NCBI GenBank assembly: GCA_030549495.1
Contig: JAUIRK010000875.1
Location: 186,001-250,000 of the forward strand
DNA from: Nectonema munidae
Lineage: Eukaryota; Nematomorpha; Nectonematoida; Nectonematidae
Reading direction: 5' to 3'
Length of the DNA stretch: 64,000 bases
Every line of letters starts with the position of its first letter. Within the stretch, counting starts at the first letter, position 1. The notes beneath the pieces are model-generated. The model was not told the origin of the DNA and did no database searches. It was given only the letters and a program-made list of their open reading frames with translations. The translations under genes were made by a program, and so were the position numbers. Below are positions 31,301 through 46,300 of the stretch, piece after piece.

Positions 31301-34300
31301 TTAAAACCTTTGCTTTGCTTATCTTAAATAAGGCTAATTTTTATATGCCATTGCGGTCCTTTCACTAAATATTTGGCTTACCCGATTTATAATAAAAAAA
31401 TTATTTGAATAAATAAGTCACATTGAATAATGCAAAGGATATATTAACCGAATAAGAGATGACCTTACAAAAATAAAATCGCCTGCGTTTATAAATGTTT
31501 TTCAATACAAATCGTCTGTTTTACATTAGATTATCTTCTGATATTCTTCTATTTGTTCCTATTAACAGTTTATATTTCAGGTGAAAAAAGATTGATTTGC
31601 AATTATGGCCCGAAGCTGTATTCTTAGCATTCATAATTTTAGCTTAAAAATCTATATAGCTACTTTTTTTTATAAATTTAAAAAAACTAATCTTTAAGTT
31701 AAAATTTTATCATTAGTGAGATAGCAATCGCGGAAAATAATTATTGTTATGAAATTTGAAAGCTGTTATACTTTATGAGAAAAATATATTGAAGTATCCA
31801 TGTAAAAAAGTATACTAATTAAAAATAATCAATAAAGTTGAAGGAAAAAAACTAAGTGAAATTAGTTATATTCTATATACATCTCTCCCCCTCTCTTCCT
31901 CTATTTGATACATGATATATGCAACATAAAAAATGGCAATGCTCTTTTAGAAGCATCGACGCTTCAATCGATGATGATCAGCGAAATCCAATGTAAAAAT
32001 GTCACGAAACAAAAACCAAAGCGCATCATGACAATGTAAATACAAAGATAAGCAAAACATAGAATACAACTTCTATGCTTCATAAAATGAGGAAAAAGTA
32101 TAATAAAGAAGTTTAAAGAATAGATAAAAATTGAAATCGTAAAATAAGGAGGCCGCACTAAAAGAAGTGAATTCTCAGCCTATTTATTTATTTAAAAAAC
32201 TATACGCTGTAAAATTGCTTATACTAAAAATATTAGAGCTTTTTCTTAAAAATGATATGCAATCAAAATTGTAAATGTTGAATTACATATGTGATAGTTA
32301 CTTCTTTTTAGGTATGATGACTTCTAAGCGTTTCTCAATCGTTGTTTCGCGGAATACTAGAGTTCCGAAAAAATTCCTTAAGGGTTTCGCGAGAAATATT
32401 AAAGCTTAGATATTTTCAAAAACTTTTTAATCAGGTAGCATAAAGAAGTAGTAAGAATCTTATCTAGCAATACTAATAAATATGATACTGAAGTTTTCTC
32501 AAACTAGTACTAGTAATTTTTTTTCATTCTAGTTTATGTTTTAATTTTCATATATTGTTGGAATGACAAAATTTAAGCAAATTTTAATTTCTTTTTTTTC
32601 GGAAGTTTAATCGAAAATCTTTTTTTATGTTGAATCTAATTCCTTTTGCTTTACAGTGATAAAATATGCGAAAATCTTTTTTGCAAAGGATTCCTTGAAC
32701 GATTTAATATATTCCAAGGGATCCGCGAAGGTAAAAAGGTTGTGAAACGCTGCCCTAGAGCATACACAATTACAAAAATCAATAAATTTCCAAAACAAGT
32801 CATTATTCACTTAGGAATAACCATATCAATATGTGGAGAGAATTGATATCCGGCGCCCAAATAAAAATGCATCAACTTAATGTCTTATCTTCTTGTTTTC
32901 AATGCCGTTGAGTCTGTAATGGCCCCTACTGGTACCATATAAGCCAAAACTAGATGTGCCATTGTCGAGCGGTAGGCGATTAAACCGGCTTTCCCACATG
33001 GATTAACCCTGTGAGTTATCCAGCAGGACTAAAAACAAGACCTGGCAAGGAGCGGATGAGCTTTTATGAGCTAAAGGCATCTCACGAACAAGTCAAGTGT
33101 AGCTCCTCCAGATTTGGCAATGTTGGAGCCCGAACCTTTGCCAGAACGTGCATTGGAGATGACACGCCATGAGGCACTAAATATGGGAGAAGAAAGCTTA
33201 GAAGAGATGTTGGATGATAGACTGATGTGAGACAGCAGTTGCACACTGGTGCTAACGTCTTTGACAAACTGTGACTACAAAAACTGATGATAAACATAGT
33301 GACACTTTCATACATTTTGAATAAAAAATCAACGAGTACACAATAAGATCGTCACATTTATGTCAAAACATGCATAAAAATATAGAAGCTATTTATGTAT
33401 AGCTAATATGTATACGAAATGATATTAGTTCTAGGCCATTTAAATTTCGAGTAGTTTGTCACAAGAAATCAGCTAAATTTAGAAAACTTTTAAGAAACTT
33501 TGAATAAATAATTTTTTTAAGTTTCTGTTAAAATGAGATTATTCATTAAAACATTTAAATGTTAAAGGGAATTTAAAAAGTAATGAATGAAATAAATAAA
33601 TAAATGATCGCAAGAAAGGTTCACTGACTAAATTCTTTCTTCTTGCATGAACATGAAAATATGATTTATGTGCGTTTGCTTTCCATGTCAGTAAGTAAGG
33701 TCACCTCCACCATGCGCGCGCACACATACAAACAACTCACATGAAATAATAAAATTTCAAGGTTATAAAAGATCATAAAAATCTTTTTACAATGCTTGCG
33801 CGCATTTATTAAAATCTCGACACATGTGACAGAGAAATGATGATGGAGAGAATTACAATCACCATCATCTCGGCAAATCCAACTTATTTGTGTTAAAAAA
33901 TATACAATTATATCATTGTGGACTCAAGGAATATAAAAAAAATTAGCAAAGTGTGAGTAAGGTTAGTTAGATATACTTGACTTTGATACCACAAGGTCCC
34001 AGGTTCAATCCAGCATCAAGTCTTTTTGCTGTTAGTTCAACACAAACGGTACAACGTTAATCCTTTTAAATGCGAGCAGAGAGTTTAAAACTATTCGGAT
34101 AATGAAATTCTCCGCAATGTGAAAAAACAATAAGTTTACTGTCAAATTGTAAGGAGCTAATGGTCGTTAAATTAAACTACCTATAATGAAGTCAGGTATG
34201 ACGAAATGAATTTCATAACGTGGCTTCGCCAAATCACGGAAGTTTTGGAAGATCTCGCGTGTTTAAAAGGTTACGGTTTAAGCAAGAGTTTTGATGAAAT

Positions 34301-37300
34301 TTATTTCAATCGTTTTGCGGAGTTAACAGGTGATGGAGCAGCGAGTTTTTTTAATTTTAAGTGTGCGTATTTTTGTGCAAATTTTTACAATCCGCGCAGG
34401 GCTCTAGTGAGGAGGAATTGAATGCTGAAAATATGTTTAAAAAAAAGATATTAACCCATTAAGGCCAAGCAAAGCAGACGATATCTAAAAAAACGCAGAC
34501 GATTTATATTCAAAGTCATTGAAAAAAGCATACGAAGGTGAAATTACTTATGTTCTAAATAGGAACATTGGCCGTAAATGGGTTAATTTTGATTTATTAA
34601 ACTGCTTGCTATTATATCTACACTATTAAAAATCTCGTTATAAGAATTAAATCCAGTTTTGGAAATTGAACCCAAGCCTCGTCTCTCACGCATCCCTCTT
34701 CAATAGGCCTAACTAGCAAAAGTGTTCGATGTTAATTTGGCAGACCCTTTTACTAGAAGTACCAAGTGTGTCAATTGAAGCATTGTAAAAGTGTGAGATT
34801 GCACACAGTTCGTGCAGCATAGCATATTTTTGCTATTGGTTGCATGAATTTTAATAATTAAAATTCAATGATTCTAAACCTTTTTTCTTTTATCGACCCT
34901 TTTTGAAGAGGGAAATTTTTTTGTGGACCTTTTATTTTAATTGCGAGCAATTTTATTTTATAAGTAGTTTTATTTATTAAAAATAAAACTATTATTTTTT
35001 ATTTCTTTACTCAATAATTTTATAAATTATATATTTTTAACTTTTGTCAAGACGGAAAAGTGAAAATTTTTTATTTAGTGTGAGCCTTGAACTTCATTCA
35101 TTCAGGCTAAACTTGATATCTAGTGAACAGAGTTTGTCTTATTACGCCTAAGTATTATGGGTCGCGATGAAAACCGTGGTTCTTGCTATTGGTCGCAGCA
35201 AAAAAAGTTTGAAAAACGCTGTACTAGAAGATCAGAATCTACTAATGGATATAAGTTGATTCCTTGATATCACTCCTCTACTCTGTGTTTTGCAAAGGAA
35301 AATCAAATAAAACATGACCGAGTACAAACGCTCATTTAAATCATAATATCAGTAAGCTTCTTATGAGTGTGGTTTCTCCCTTTATGCATAAATTACCGCC
35401 TTTTTATGATACTCAAGACTCTTGAAAAAATACAGGAATAAAATGATAATGATCTATTATGAAAATAAATGACGATGAAAGGTATAATTAGCTCTACACA
35501 TGTAAATTATAAGTGGAGGCATTGAAAGTTCCTCTCTTACAACATCACTAGTAAGTACACAATAAGATCGTCAAATTTACATCAAAAGAAGTAGCGAAGT
35601 GAATGCATAGAACTACACAATAGAAAAGCGTGAACTTAGAGCCTAGGTAAATAGCTCTAACTCAGAATTAAAATAATTTTGGGCACAAAATGTCGGAAAC
35701 CCATAAAATAAACAAGTCTATACTCTTTTTTTGAATAAGAAAGTGATTTATAAGGCAACTAAAACTCGGTAAATTTAGAAACATACATTGTATAACATTA
35801 TTAGTTAAGAAGCTGTCAGTTTATCGAATAAAGATAACAGGGTCTAGCACCTCACACCAAATCACTTTTACTAACTTGCTCGAGATATTTTAGTTTGTCA
35901 GTTAGCAAGTTAGTTAGAGATGGTATTAGATAACACTAATAATAATAATAATAATAAATTATTAGCATGCATAAAAAACATGAACGTTTTTCGTGTATAA
36001 CAAATTTAACTTGAAAAAAATTTACTAGCGAGCCTAAGAAAAGATTAGTTAAGAAAATGAGTGCATACAAGTCTTTGAAGAACATTTAAAATGTCGTTTT
36101 TTTAAATTAATTTTCGGTTCGTTTAATCAATCCGAATTTGAGATATAGTTTTGTTCAGAGAGGTATGAATTTAATCAAGAGCTCAGACTACTTTTATATA
36201 GTCAATTATAAGTTTTCTTTAAGATTGGCTATAACCCGTTAGGTACCGTTGTACCCATTTGAGTACACTAAAAGTATCATATGTTAACTTTTGTAACTCA
36301 ATTATTGTCTGCTTTTCATTGGATATAATGGGTTTATTCTGCACTTCTTGTATAATTTTCTGTACAAACTATTTCATTATAATGTAATTATCACGTATCA
36401 CTTCGATAATGATGAAATAGCTAATTCATATAATTTTAAGGTTTGTAGCAAATTTTCTTCCAAACATTTTAGACTTTCACAACTATACCTGTCAATTCAT
36501 AAGCCCTAAATTAAATGTATTTTCAAACAATTTACTTTACTAACTGAATATAATTATATTAGATGATTCTTTGTTCTTCTATGTTAGGTAGACAGTTTGG
36601 TAAAATTTCCTTGCTAAACATATCCACCAAATCAATTCATTTGATATTAAGCATGCCTGTTTACAATTTTTGAGAGAAGAGGAAATCGTTTAACTCCTCC
36701 TGTCCTTCTTTGTAATAAATTGATTTCTTCTCTATCACCTTTCATAGAGAGTCTGTTTTCTGGTTTAGAGTCCATGAAAATACACAAAGTAAAACTTGCT
36801 ATAAAATATTTATATTATATGAAAATTCAGAATTTATACGATATTTAAAATAATCTTTGGCCATAAAATCTCAAAACAAATAGCTTTAGATTTGTATTAC
36901 TTATAAATTCAGTAGTGGGATTCAAATTTTTTGTCAGCCGGTTCTGTTACAAAAAAGTCAAATTTGTCAGCAAATAAACTGATCAATTTTGATTATTCCG
37001 CAATAAAATTTTAAAATAATGATTAAACACGAATCATTATGTGGGTGCTTATTTTACTGTACGGACTCTGTACTATATAGATAAATAAATATTTTACTTT
37101 TCGTCGAACTAACAAAATTCCGTGAAACGGTTCTAACGAACCGACTGAATCCCACTACTACTTATAATACAGTGTTAAGTGAGTGTCATAAAATACGATG
37201 GCGTGATTATACAAGCAAGTGTGTTTGCTAAAGACAGTGCCGGGGTGTGAATGTCAGAATAACAGAGGAGAAAAACATTTGAAAAATTAGACCGAGTCAA

Positions 37301-40300
37301 TGTTGTATCTGATAGCGGGGTTGTCGAATAATCGAGTATCGGATAAATGAGGTTTCTTTGTATTATCAATGAGTCTTCTAATACAAATCTTTCCATACGG
37401 TCTTCAGAAAACAAAGAATTATTGAGCTCTGAACACGAAATACTGAATCGACTCAACCAAGAGTTCGGTTCCCTAAAGATTTACAAAAGATCGTTTTTAG
37501 AGTAATGGGATAAAATCTTCACTTGGAGTATAGCTAATCTAGATTCAGTACCAGAACATCCAATAAAAGGCTTTTGTACCCATAGGTTTTAATGACTGGC
37601 GAAATGCAATAACGAGGGATAAAGGGCCGGAAGGTAGCAAAAAAATCAGGAGTAATTTGTTCTGATTGATTCAATTTCGCTTCCATTCTATCATATATGA
37701 ATGCTTTCGTTCTTTTGAGATAGAAGGTTGCGATCACAATTATAAAAGGGGTAATTCGATTTGATAAAACCACATCAGTTATATTTGGGATTGGGAGCTG
37801 AAAGTGCAAGTGTAATGTCGGGTAACAATGGTAACAAATATAAAAAAAGTTTGCCCCGCCCCGCCCCTCCAAAATTTTGAGGATATGCGACAATGATAAA
37901 AATATATAATGATGAATAATAAATTATTCAAAAATTTGGGGCTATCATAAATAAAAGAAAAAATGGTGATGAAAAATTTCAAGTACACTTCGTCACAAGC
38001 ATATAAACAAAAGTTTGAATATTTGTTAGTAAAAATGTTGAGATCATGATGTATGATTACATCATTCGCTTTCTATAAATTGTTATACATCAATCTCTTT
38101 TCCCAGATTTGCAAGTTGGCATTCTTATTGAAAAAAAAGGTTGGCTAAAACTTGATCTTACATCTTTGTAATCTGTAAAGATGACAAAAATTCATTTTTG
38201 AATTCTTTCTTTGATGAGTGTGAATAAAATTCAAAAACTAATGTGAGCTCCTCAATTATGTATACATACATACTTTAAGCGGTGCCTAGTCAAAACGTCC
38301 GAAACCGAAACGCCCGAAAACCAAAACGTCCGAAACCGAAACGTCCGAAAACCAAAAGGTCCGAAAATTAGATTAACAGTCTGAACCATTTTTTTTGAGA
38401 ATCAAAATTGTTGAGGAAAAAAACTGAAAAATTGAGCACAAAACTTTTTTTATTTAAAAAAATTCTACTTCTAGTTTAAAACTTTACATACTTTAGATTT
38501 AAATGAAAAATGCACTATAATCAAGCGTGTCTTTTTACCGAAATAGATAAAAATTCATTCCAATCTCTTAAAATCCATTCAAATCGTGTAGTTTTTCCTT
38601 TGATTTTTGATAGCAAGTCTAATTTTCAAAGTCTTGCAAATTCGACTAATTAGTATGACTTTTTTCGAGACTTTTTTCCAAAATTGGGTTATATATTTTA
38701 AAATCATAATCTTCAGAGGTGTTTGATTTTAAAATGAAATTTTTTTAGCCAAATTCATTATAAATCAAAAAAATTGGTTTCGGATGTTTTGCTTTTCGGA
38801 CGTTTTGGTTTCGGGCGTTTTGGATTTTGGACGTTTTGACTATGAAGTGATGGGATTCAAAATTTTAAGCGTTTATAATTCCAATTTATTTTCAAAATCT
38901 TGTGAACACACATGGAATTTTTGAGTAAGCAAAACTTTATAACTATAAGTCAAACAGCTGCATCTGACATCATCGTCAACGTGATAGTACACTTGTTTTA
39001 AATCTTGGTCTTTTTGAATTTTGAACGAGGTGACAAGAGACAGTATGCCATCTAACCTGGTACTACAAATCCAAAGAAATACATTGAAGATGACTGATCA
39101 GTGATTCCCAAAGTAGAGGAGGCGTCAGTCCCCTAAGGCGGCTATGATTAATTGATATTTAGCAACACTAATTTCCAGACTTAATTTCCAATAACTTACT
39201 AAACAGATCACTACAACAAATAAGTATAAAGCTCATTTATAGTAATTTTTAGGTAGTAAATAACAAATTTATTATTATAAATAATAGAATTTTTAATGCA
39301 TTTTTAATCAACACACTTCAATGCTTGAAACGAATGAAGTTTACACGAATCTTTCATTAAAATACGTTAAAACAGTTGAAGCATTTTAAGAGCTTTCATT
39401 ACTTATTGCAAAAGCCAATAAGGCTCACTCTATTGGAAAAACACTTATCAAGTCTTGCCTGCTAAGTGCTTCTTCTAGTATTGTCCTTGGAGATGAAAGC
39501 AAAAATAAATTATCTATGATATCTCTCTCTCTCTGACTAAAACGTAGAAACGACGAACTTTCAAATGACATTGAAATGGAAGTTTAGAAAAAATTAGAAA
39601 ATCTTGTTTTTTTGCAATAAAAGAAAAGATGAAACAACTGATATTGATAACTACTGTCAATTAAAGTTTATTCAAGATTTATAGATGATGAAGAATTAAA
39701 ATAAATAATGCTTTTTCAACAGAAAAGTTAGTTGGTATATGCACCGATGGTGCTCTTGCAATGCTTGGATCAAATTCTGGCTTTGTAAAACTAGATAAAG
39801 AAAAAAAATATCAATTACAGGAACTCATTGTGTGATCCATAAGGGCTAGGAAAACATTACCAGAAGGGTTTCAAACTGCTTTAACTTTAGCTTTAAGGTA
39901 GTTAATTATATTTAAAAAAGCGCATTTGTCGAAAAAATAAAACTCTGGAAACGCAAAGTCGAATTTGAAAACTTTTCAACGTTTTTTTATATTGAGGATG
40001 TTGATAATTTGTTAAAGTATGATGTAGATATCAGAAAAGAAATTTAGTATCGCTTGCATCTTCTTGAAGAATTTTTACGATACTTCCCAGATATTTCGAT
40101 GTATAAAGCTACATGAAAACTTTTACAAAATCGTTTTAGTATTGATGTTGATTCGTTCAAGGATAATCTCCAAGAAGAAGCTATAGATTTAAAATGTGAT
40201 TCAAGCGATGAAGATCATACTGGCCATAAAGGATAATTACTAAAAGAATCCAAAACGCATAATGGAGACTAGAAAATCTTAAACTTCTTTGATGCATGGC

Positions 40301-43300
40301 TGGATGTGGTAATGGTCACATGTTGCTGTCGTACGTGGTTTATAAAGCCACTAACATGTATGCTCTTTGGACGAATGGTGGGCAAAAGGGAACCCGGTTA
40401 TAACAAAAGCAAATCAGGTTGGTTTGATTTCTATACCTAAGTTTTTTGCCTGCAAATTCATTTCATCTATTGCAAACTATAGATGTTTTTTCGAACTTTA
40501 AAAACCGCTTGGCGTAAAGTTCTGCAAAAGTGGAAGAAAGGTTCTGGACGTAAAATGTCATATATTCCAAAAGAAAAAACACGTTTTATTTAAATTCAAG
40601 AAGAGGAATAGACAGGTTTTGTATTTAATCTATCTTATAGTTTTGTAACAATAAACAGGCTCCTTTTAAAGTGAACAGTAGAAGACATACATCTGATCTA
40701 CTAGCCTAGTTGCCAGCTCCCAATAGAGCATATCGCTCCAACCATAACTTCAATATATAATAGATCAAGGGATTTTATTTGGCAACATTCAAACCAAATC
40801 AATGAATCAAACTAATTTGGAAATAAAAATCAAATTTTCTCAGCTTAGATGCACCGGGCCTGCATACCTCCCTACATTATAAAAAAAACACTCAACTTGT
40901 TTAAATATTAGGTGAATAATAAAACAAAAAGTAATGAATAAAATAAGGAAAACGTTAATGAAAATAGTGTTGTTCAAAGGATTAAAAGAATTTTATAAAA
41001 ACAAAATCTAATTGAGAATTTTACTGAATTATTTATTATTGCAGCGATTTGAGAAATGAATGTAGCTGCTTTTAAATAAACTTTCTTATACAAACGTTAT
41101 AATGTTTGTGTAGATAAGCGCAAATTAGAAAAATCAGCAAGGGAATTATGTTATGTTAACTTTAGGAAAAAGATGCAAAGTATCCAAAAACAATGGTCTA
41201 TATTTTAAAAACTTTTTTAGAAAAAGTTAGGAAAAATGAATTATTAAGCTTATAAAAAAATTACATTTCGATTTTTAATATCATGTAATCTTAAAAAACA
41301 AATTACAGTGAGTTATTATAACAAGATATTCTTAGTATTTCTCAACAAAATCATCATCAAATATAATAATCAATATGCACAAACAAATAAATATGCAAGT
41401 TGTAAATTTTCTGTAAATAAGTGATAAATACATTGTATTCATATTTAACCTCATCCATATTATACTGATTACAAAGCATGCCTGTTTTCGGCCATTCCCC
41501 ATACTTGGACGAATCGCAGTACAAGAATTTTATGGAAGAAATCAAAATTTTTAGCACAATACTTGCGAAGTATTTTTCCAGCTAAGTGTCTAACACATTA
41601 ACTAATTAATAACAACTCGTATTTATTGAGTAGCTAATTTTTTCGTTATTATTAAGGCTATATGACGAAAGAGGCTGAAAATGTTGTAAGTCTGAAAAGG
41701 TATAAAAATGGAATTTTTACGAAACTTAGAAAGATGAAAAATGAGTCAAAGGATGCTAGAGGAAAATACTTGCATTAAGGATAAAACTTGAGGGCTGCTT
41801 TGTTTTCATGAAAGGAATAGAGGAAAAGTATGGGAAAATTATCTGTAGAATGTTATGAATCAAGAAAATAAGTGAGATGGTGATGTTAACGCTTATAAAG
41901 TTGAAGAAGACCCAATTTTTGAAATTATGAGCGAAGAAATCAAAACTGATTTGACTAGCATGAAAAGCAGACAAAGAAATGGCCGATCCGCTTTAACGAA
42001 TGAACACTTTACTGGCACAAAAACTCTTCGCCAGATTGCAAACGATCTTTATGACAAAGAAATACCTGAGGATTGAAAGTTTAGTACGCTCATACCAATT
42101 TATAATGATAAGGTAAGCGTTATGGATAAGAGGTTGAGAAAAATAGATAAAACTCACTTTGAATTCATGATTAGAAAAAGTAGTATTGATGGGATATTTA
42201 TTGTGCGACATATGCAAGAATACGATGTGAATAAAAATAAGGATTTATTTATGTTTTATGGAGAAAAGGGATAGACTACCTCAGCTTGTTATAGAATGAG
42301 AGTTGAATAGAAAAATGGTTACAGAAAATTTCTAATGTGTACAAAGATGCACACACAAGAGTAAAATGGGGTGAAAGTTTATCCGTTAGTGTTGGCGTAG
42401 ATTAAGGATCAGTTTTTTAATCGCTCTTATTTGCTATTGGTTTGATGTTGTAACTTCAACAGTTTAAAGACATGCCAAAAACCTTTTATATGCACATGAA
42501 TTAGTTATCATGGCAAGTACATTTCAAGAGTTGGAAAAAAAGTTCTTAAAGTCACAGGTTTAAAGTCAATTTAATAAGGAAAACGAAAGTGCTGCAAGCA
42601 AGTGGCGAAAAATTGGAAAATGAAGCTTAAAAAATATATCCTTGTGGTATTTGAAAAAGAGCAGAGATAAGAACTCTATTAAATGAACTAAATGCTTGAA
42701 GTTGTCATGCCAAATGCGTAGCAGGGAAAAAAGTTAACGGAAGGATGTTAATAATTTTTGTTGCAGAAATTGTGATTATGGTTGTGGTCGTGGATACAGA
42801 AAATAATGTAATAGCTAGTTTGGAAAATATGAAAAATATTTGTTACCTTGGATATGAATTCAACAACGGAGGTACATGCGAAATTGGAGTTATGCGAAGA
42901 TTTAGGTTAGGATGGCTCGCCAGAAAAAAAATTACCGAATAAAGTAAGATTAAATTTACAAGCCTTATAAGCTAGACTAGCTAGAGTACCAATCGTTTAC
43001 GGTTCTGAGGCATAGAACACAAAGACTCTTGAAGAAGACATCCTAGGAAGAGACAGAGTCATGTAAAAAAAGATGTGGGGAGTGAAAACTACAATGAAAT
43101 TGAATACTAAAGATCTCATAGAAAGTTGGCAATAGAAGATATTATTGAATTAGTAGGAAGAAACAGTTTTAAATGGTTGGCACATATATTGAGAAGAGAC
43201 AAAATGATGAACCAAGTAAGTTTGGAATTTAAAAATTAACACTAAAAGAGAAAAAGGACGTCCAAAAGTGAGTTGCAAAGAAAAATGAGAAAAGATGTTA

Positions 43301-46300
43301 AAGGGTTGGGATGAAAGAAAAATATTATTTTGTTAGGAAGAAGTTGAGACGTGGTTGTCGTTTGGTGAAACAATCAGAGACAACAGAACATTAAAAAAAA
43401 TAATCGGATAATGAATTTATCGCCATTGTGAAAAAACGGATGATTTTGGTGGCAAATTTTAGAGAGCTAATATAATACCACAAATTACTAAAATATTACC
43501 AATACAACTCAATTATTTTACCAAAAACGTCAAATGCTCAATTATTTTTTATAAAAAAATGTTAATCTTTATATCTTTTCCGTATTCAAATGTAAAAAAG
43601 TGAATGAAAAATTTTAAGATGAAAAAATTATTTGTATATGGATAATAAAGAATTCAGATTAGTATGAAGTCTGTCCGGTTTAATGAGGGTTGACTGTAAA
43701 CGATGATGTTGTTAACTAGCTTACATTCGTTATAAATATTTTTTAAATAAAACTAATTAATTAAATAAATGTTTAACACATTTTGGATAATTGTTACTGT
43801 AGGTAGAAAAACGCAGAAGAACTCGTATTTCTAATGGAATTCAATGGGAATTAGTCCAGATCGACTATTTTGCGTAAACTATGGTTAAATTAAGTTTTAT
43901 TCTATTTAAATTTTTAAGAATTTTTTTAACATCTAGTTTACAAACTTAAAGTTAATTTAACCATATAATTTTTAAAAAACCGTGCAAAGGGGTTGGGAAA
44001 TACGATTGATGAAGAAAGATTGGAATACGATTGATGAAGATATAACAAAAATGAAGCTTTTATATTATACACATAAATGATTAAGTTATTAAAATCCATT
44101 TTTTCAATTTCAGAAGATATAACCCATCTAATGTCAAACATAGATTTCAACACACTCTATATTAGCGCCAAAAATATCAAAATCTACAAAATTAGAGATA
44201 AACTAAGACTGAGTAAGGTTTGCTTCGATTTTGTCATTATTGGAATTTATCAAATCAAACTTAACTCTCTAATAAAATAGAGGTAATAATTGCTACCAAA
44301 ACTATCGATCAGTCATTGAACGTATAAAATACTATGAAGTAAATTTAATATTCAGCCCATAAAAATAATTCATAACAACGTTTAAACGACTATGACATAT
44401 TATGTATTAATTCTCATTTATATACGCATATGTAAAGAACTTAAGAGAGGTTTCACAAAAGTATATAGATTTTTAAATCGTTAAAATCAATTCAGCGCTA
44501 ACTAAAAAGATTGCAAAAAGATACTGTATAGTGGATAAGTCCCAATATGCAAGTAAATTCTATAGATATCGACATGGTTGTGGAATCGGCGTCTGGAGTG
44601 GGTAGAGACGCACGCTTCGACAAAAAAGGTTGTAAAGGAACAAAGCTTAGTTTATGAGTAGAAAGTTTTTAGAAAATTTTTTAAACGAAATACTTTTGAA
44701 GAAATAAATTTAGAATATATTTTGTTTTTGAATGCTCATTGTTTTGGCTTAGATAAAAAGATTATCTGAAATTTTTTTGAAGACAACGTAAGAAAGACAC
44801 TAAACTACAAATACAAACCAATAAAAATCTTTAATAAAGTATGTTGAAGAAAATAGATCAAACATTTTGCGTTGCGAATGATTTACGAATGTAATGATCA
44901 TTCGAATACATGATAATGTAAGATAAGAGAATAAAAGAGGGAATGCAGACTTTCGAGTAAACATCATGCCAAGCTGCTCTGAAATTCCTATCAAAAATAT
45001 TTTACAAACTATGTGTAATAATAATCCATTGTTTAAATATGCGCAAAATAAGCAAGCAATGTCACATTGTCTCCTTGTAGTATTTTTGAGCAAACACATG
45101 TTGATGATCCACTAGATTTTCTGATTTTTTCTTTCACAGTGATTCTATTTCTCTTTCTGTCTCCTTCTGTTTTTCTCTTCTGCTTTCTCTGCAAAAATTC
45201 AATCACTCAAGCTCTCTTCTCTTGTGCTCTCCTATCTCATTCAGCTCTCTTCTCTCCAGTGGCGTAGCTAGGCTGGGGCATGAGGAACCGTGCCTCCCCC
45301 CCCCCATGTATCTCATGGTGCCCCCCATGCACCTTATGCGACATCAGTTTTCAAAAATTTCTCCAAAAAAAGGATCCAGAAAGTATAAATAATGTTGCTA
45401 AAGTTTTTTAAATTGTGCCCCCCCCCCCCTATCAACTTTTTTCTAGCTACGCCACTGCTTCTCTCTAATTTGTATTTAGAGTTAAATTAAAAATAATTCT
45501 ATTTTATCTCGTTAGAAACTAGTTTTTAGTGGAATATAAGTTCAATATTTTCAGAACTTTTCTTCATGATACCAAAGTTCAGCTTTCAAATTAATCACAG
45601 ATTTGCAAAAATGAAAATTTGTTTGTTTTTAAATGAGAGAAAAATTGTTTGCAAAATCGTTACAATTTTATATCAATGAATATTGTCAGACTCGCATTAA
45701 AAATTTTTTTCAACAAAAGTTTGTTACATTTTGTAACATTTAAAAACTTAAATTTTTTCAAGTCAAGGGATTTTTTTTCAATAGCTATTTGGGAATGAAT
45801 AGTTTGACTAGCTATTCAGTTTAAAAGCAAAAATACTCTATTTGTTTAATATTTGAGCAGAGATATTTTTTATAACGTTTGATTGTTAAATTTTGTAAGT
45901 AACACTGTACATAATTAATTAAATCATTTTTTTTAAGAAAATTTGTTGATTATTATAATAAAAATATAATATCGAAACAAAATGTTTCAGTTGTTAAAAA
46001 TGTACTTGATCTATTTATGACAGCTGTCAGAATTTTATTAGTAGACAAATAGTCAAAAAACGCAATGATTTTCTTGTTCTCGTATACAATGATTTTTATG
46101 ATTTATGTTTGTTTAAATAGTTTTTTAATGATTTTGTGTTCTTAGACTTAAATAATTTTATGAAAAGTGATTAAACTACCATTTTTGTATACTATGATTC
46201 CTTACAAAATGTAAAAAATACAAGCGTTACCAAATCACCCTATTAGGGTTAGCAACTTCATCGTTGACTTTGCTGCTTATAAAAACTTGAATCCCATTTT

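Noticed and set aside
37175-37988. Three minus-strand open frames of 69-119 codons.
   Set aside because: No recognisable domain, no convincing splice borders, and codon content like random AT-rich sequence.
44800-45267. Open frames of 99 and 66 codons near 45 kb.
   Set aside because: Low-complexity CT-rich sequence and chance frames; no motif.
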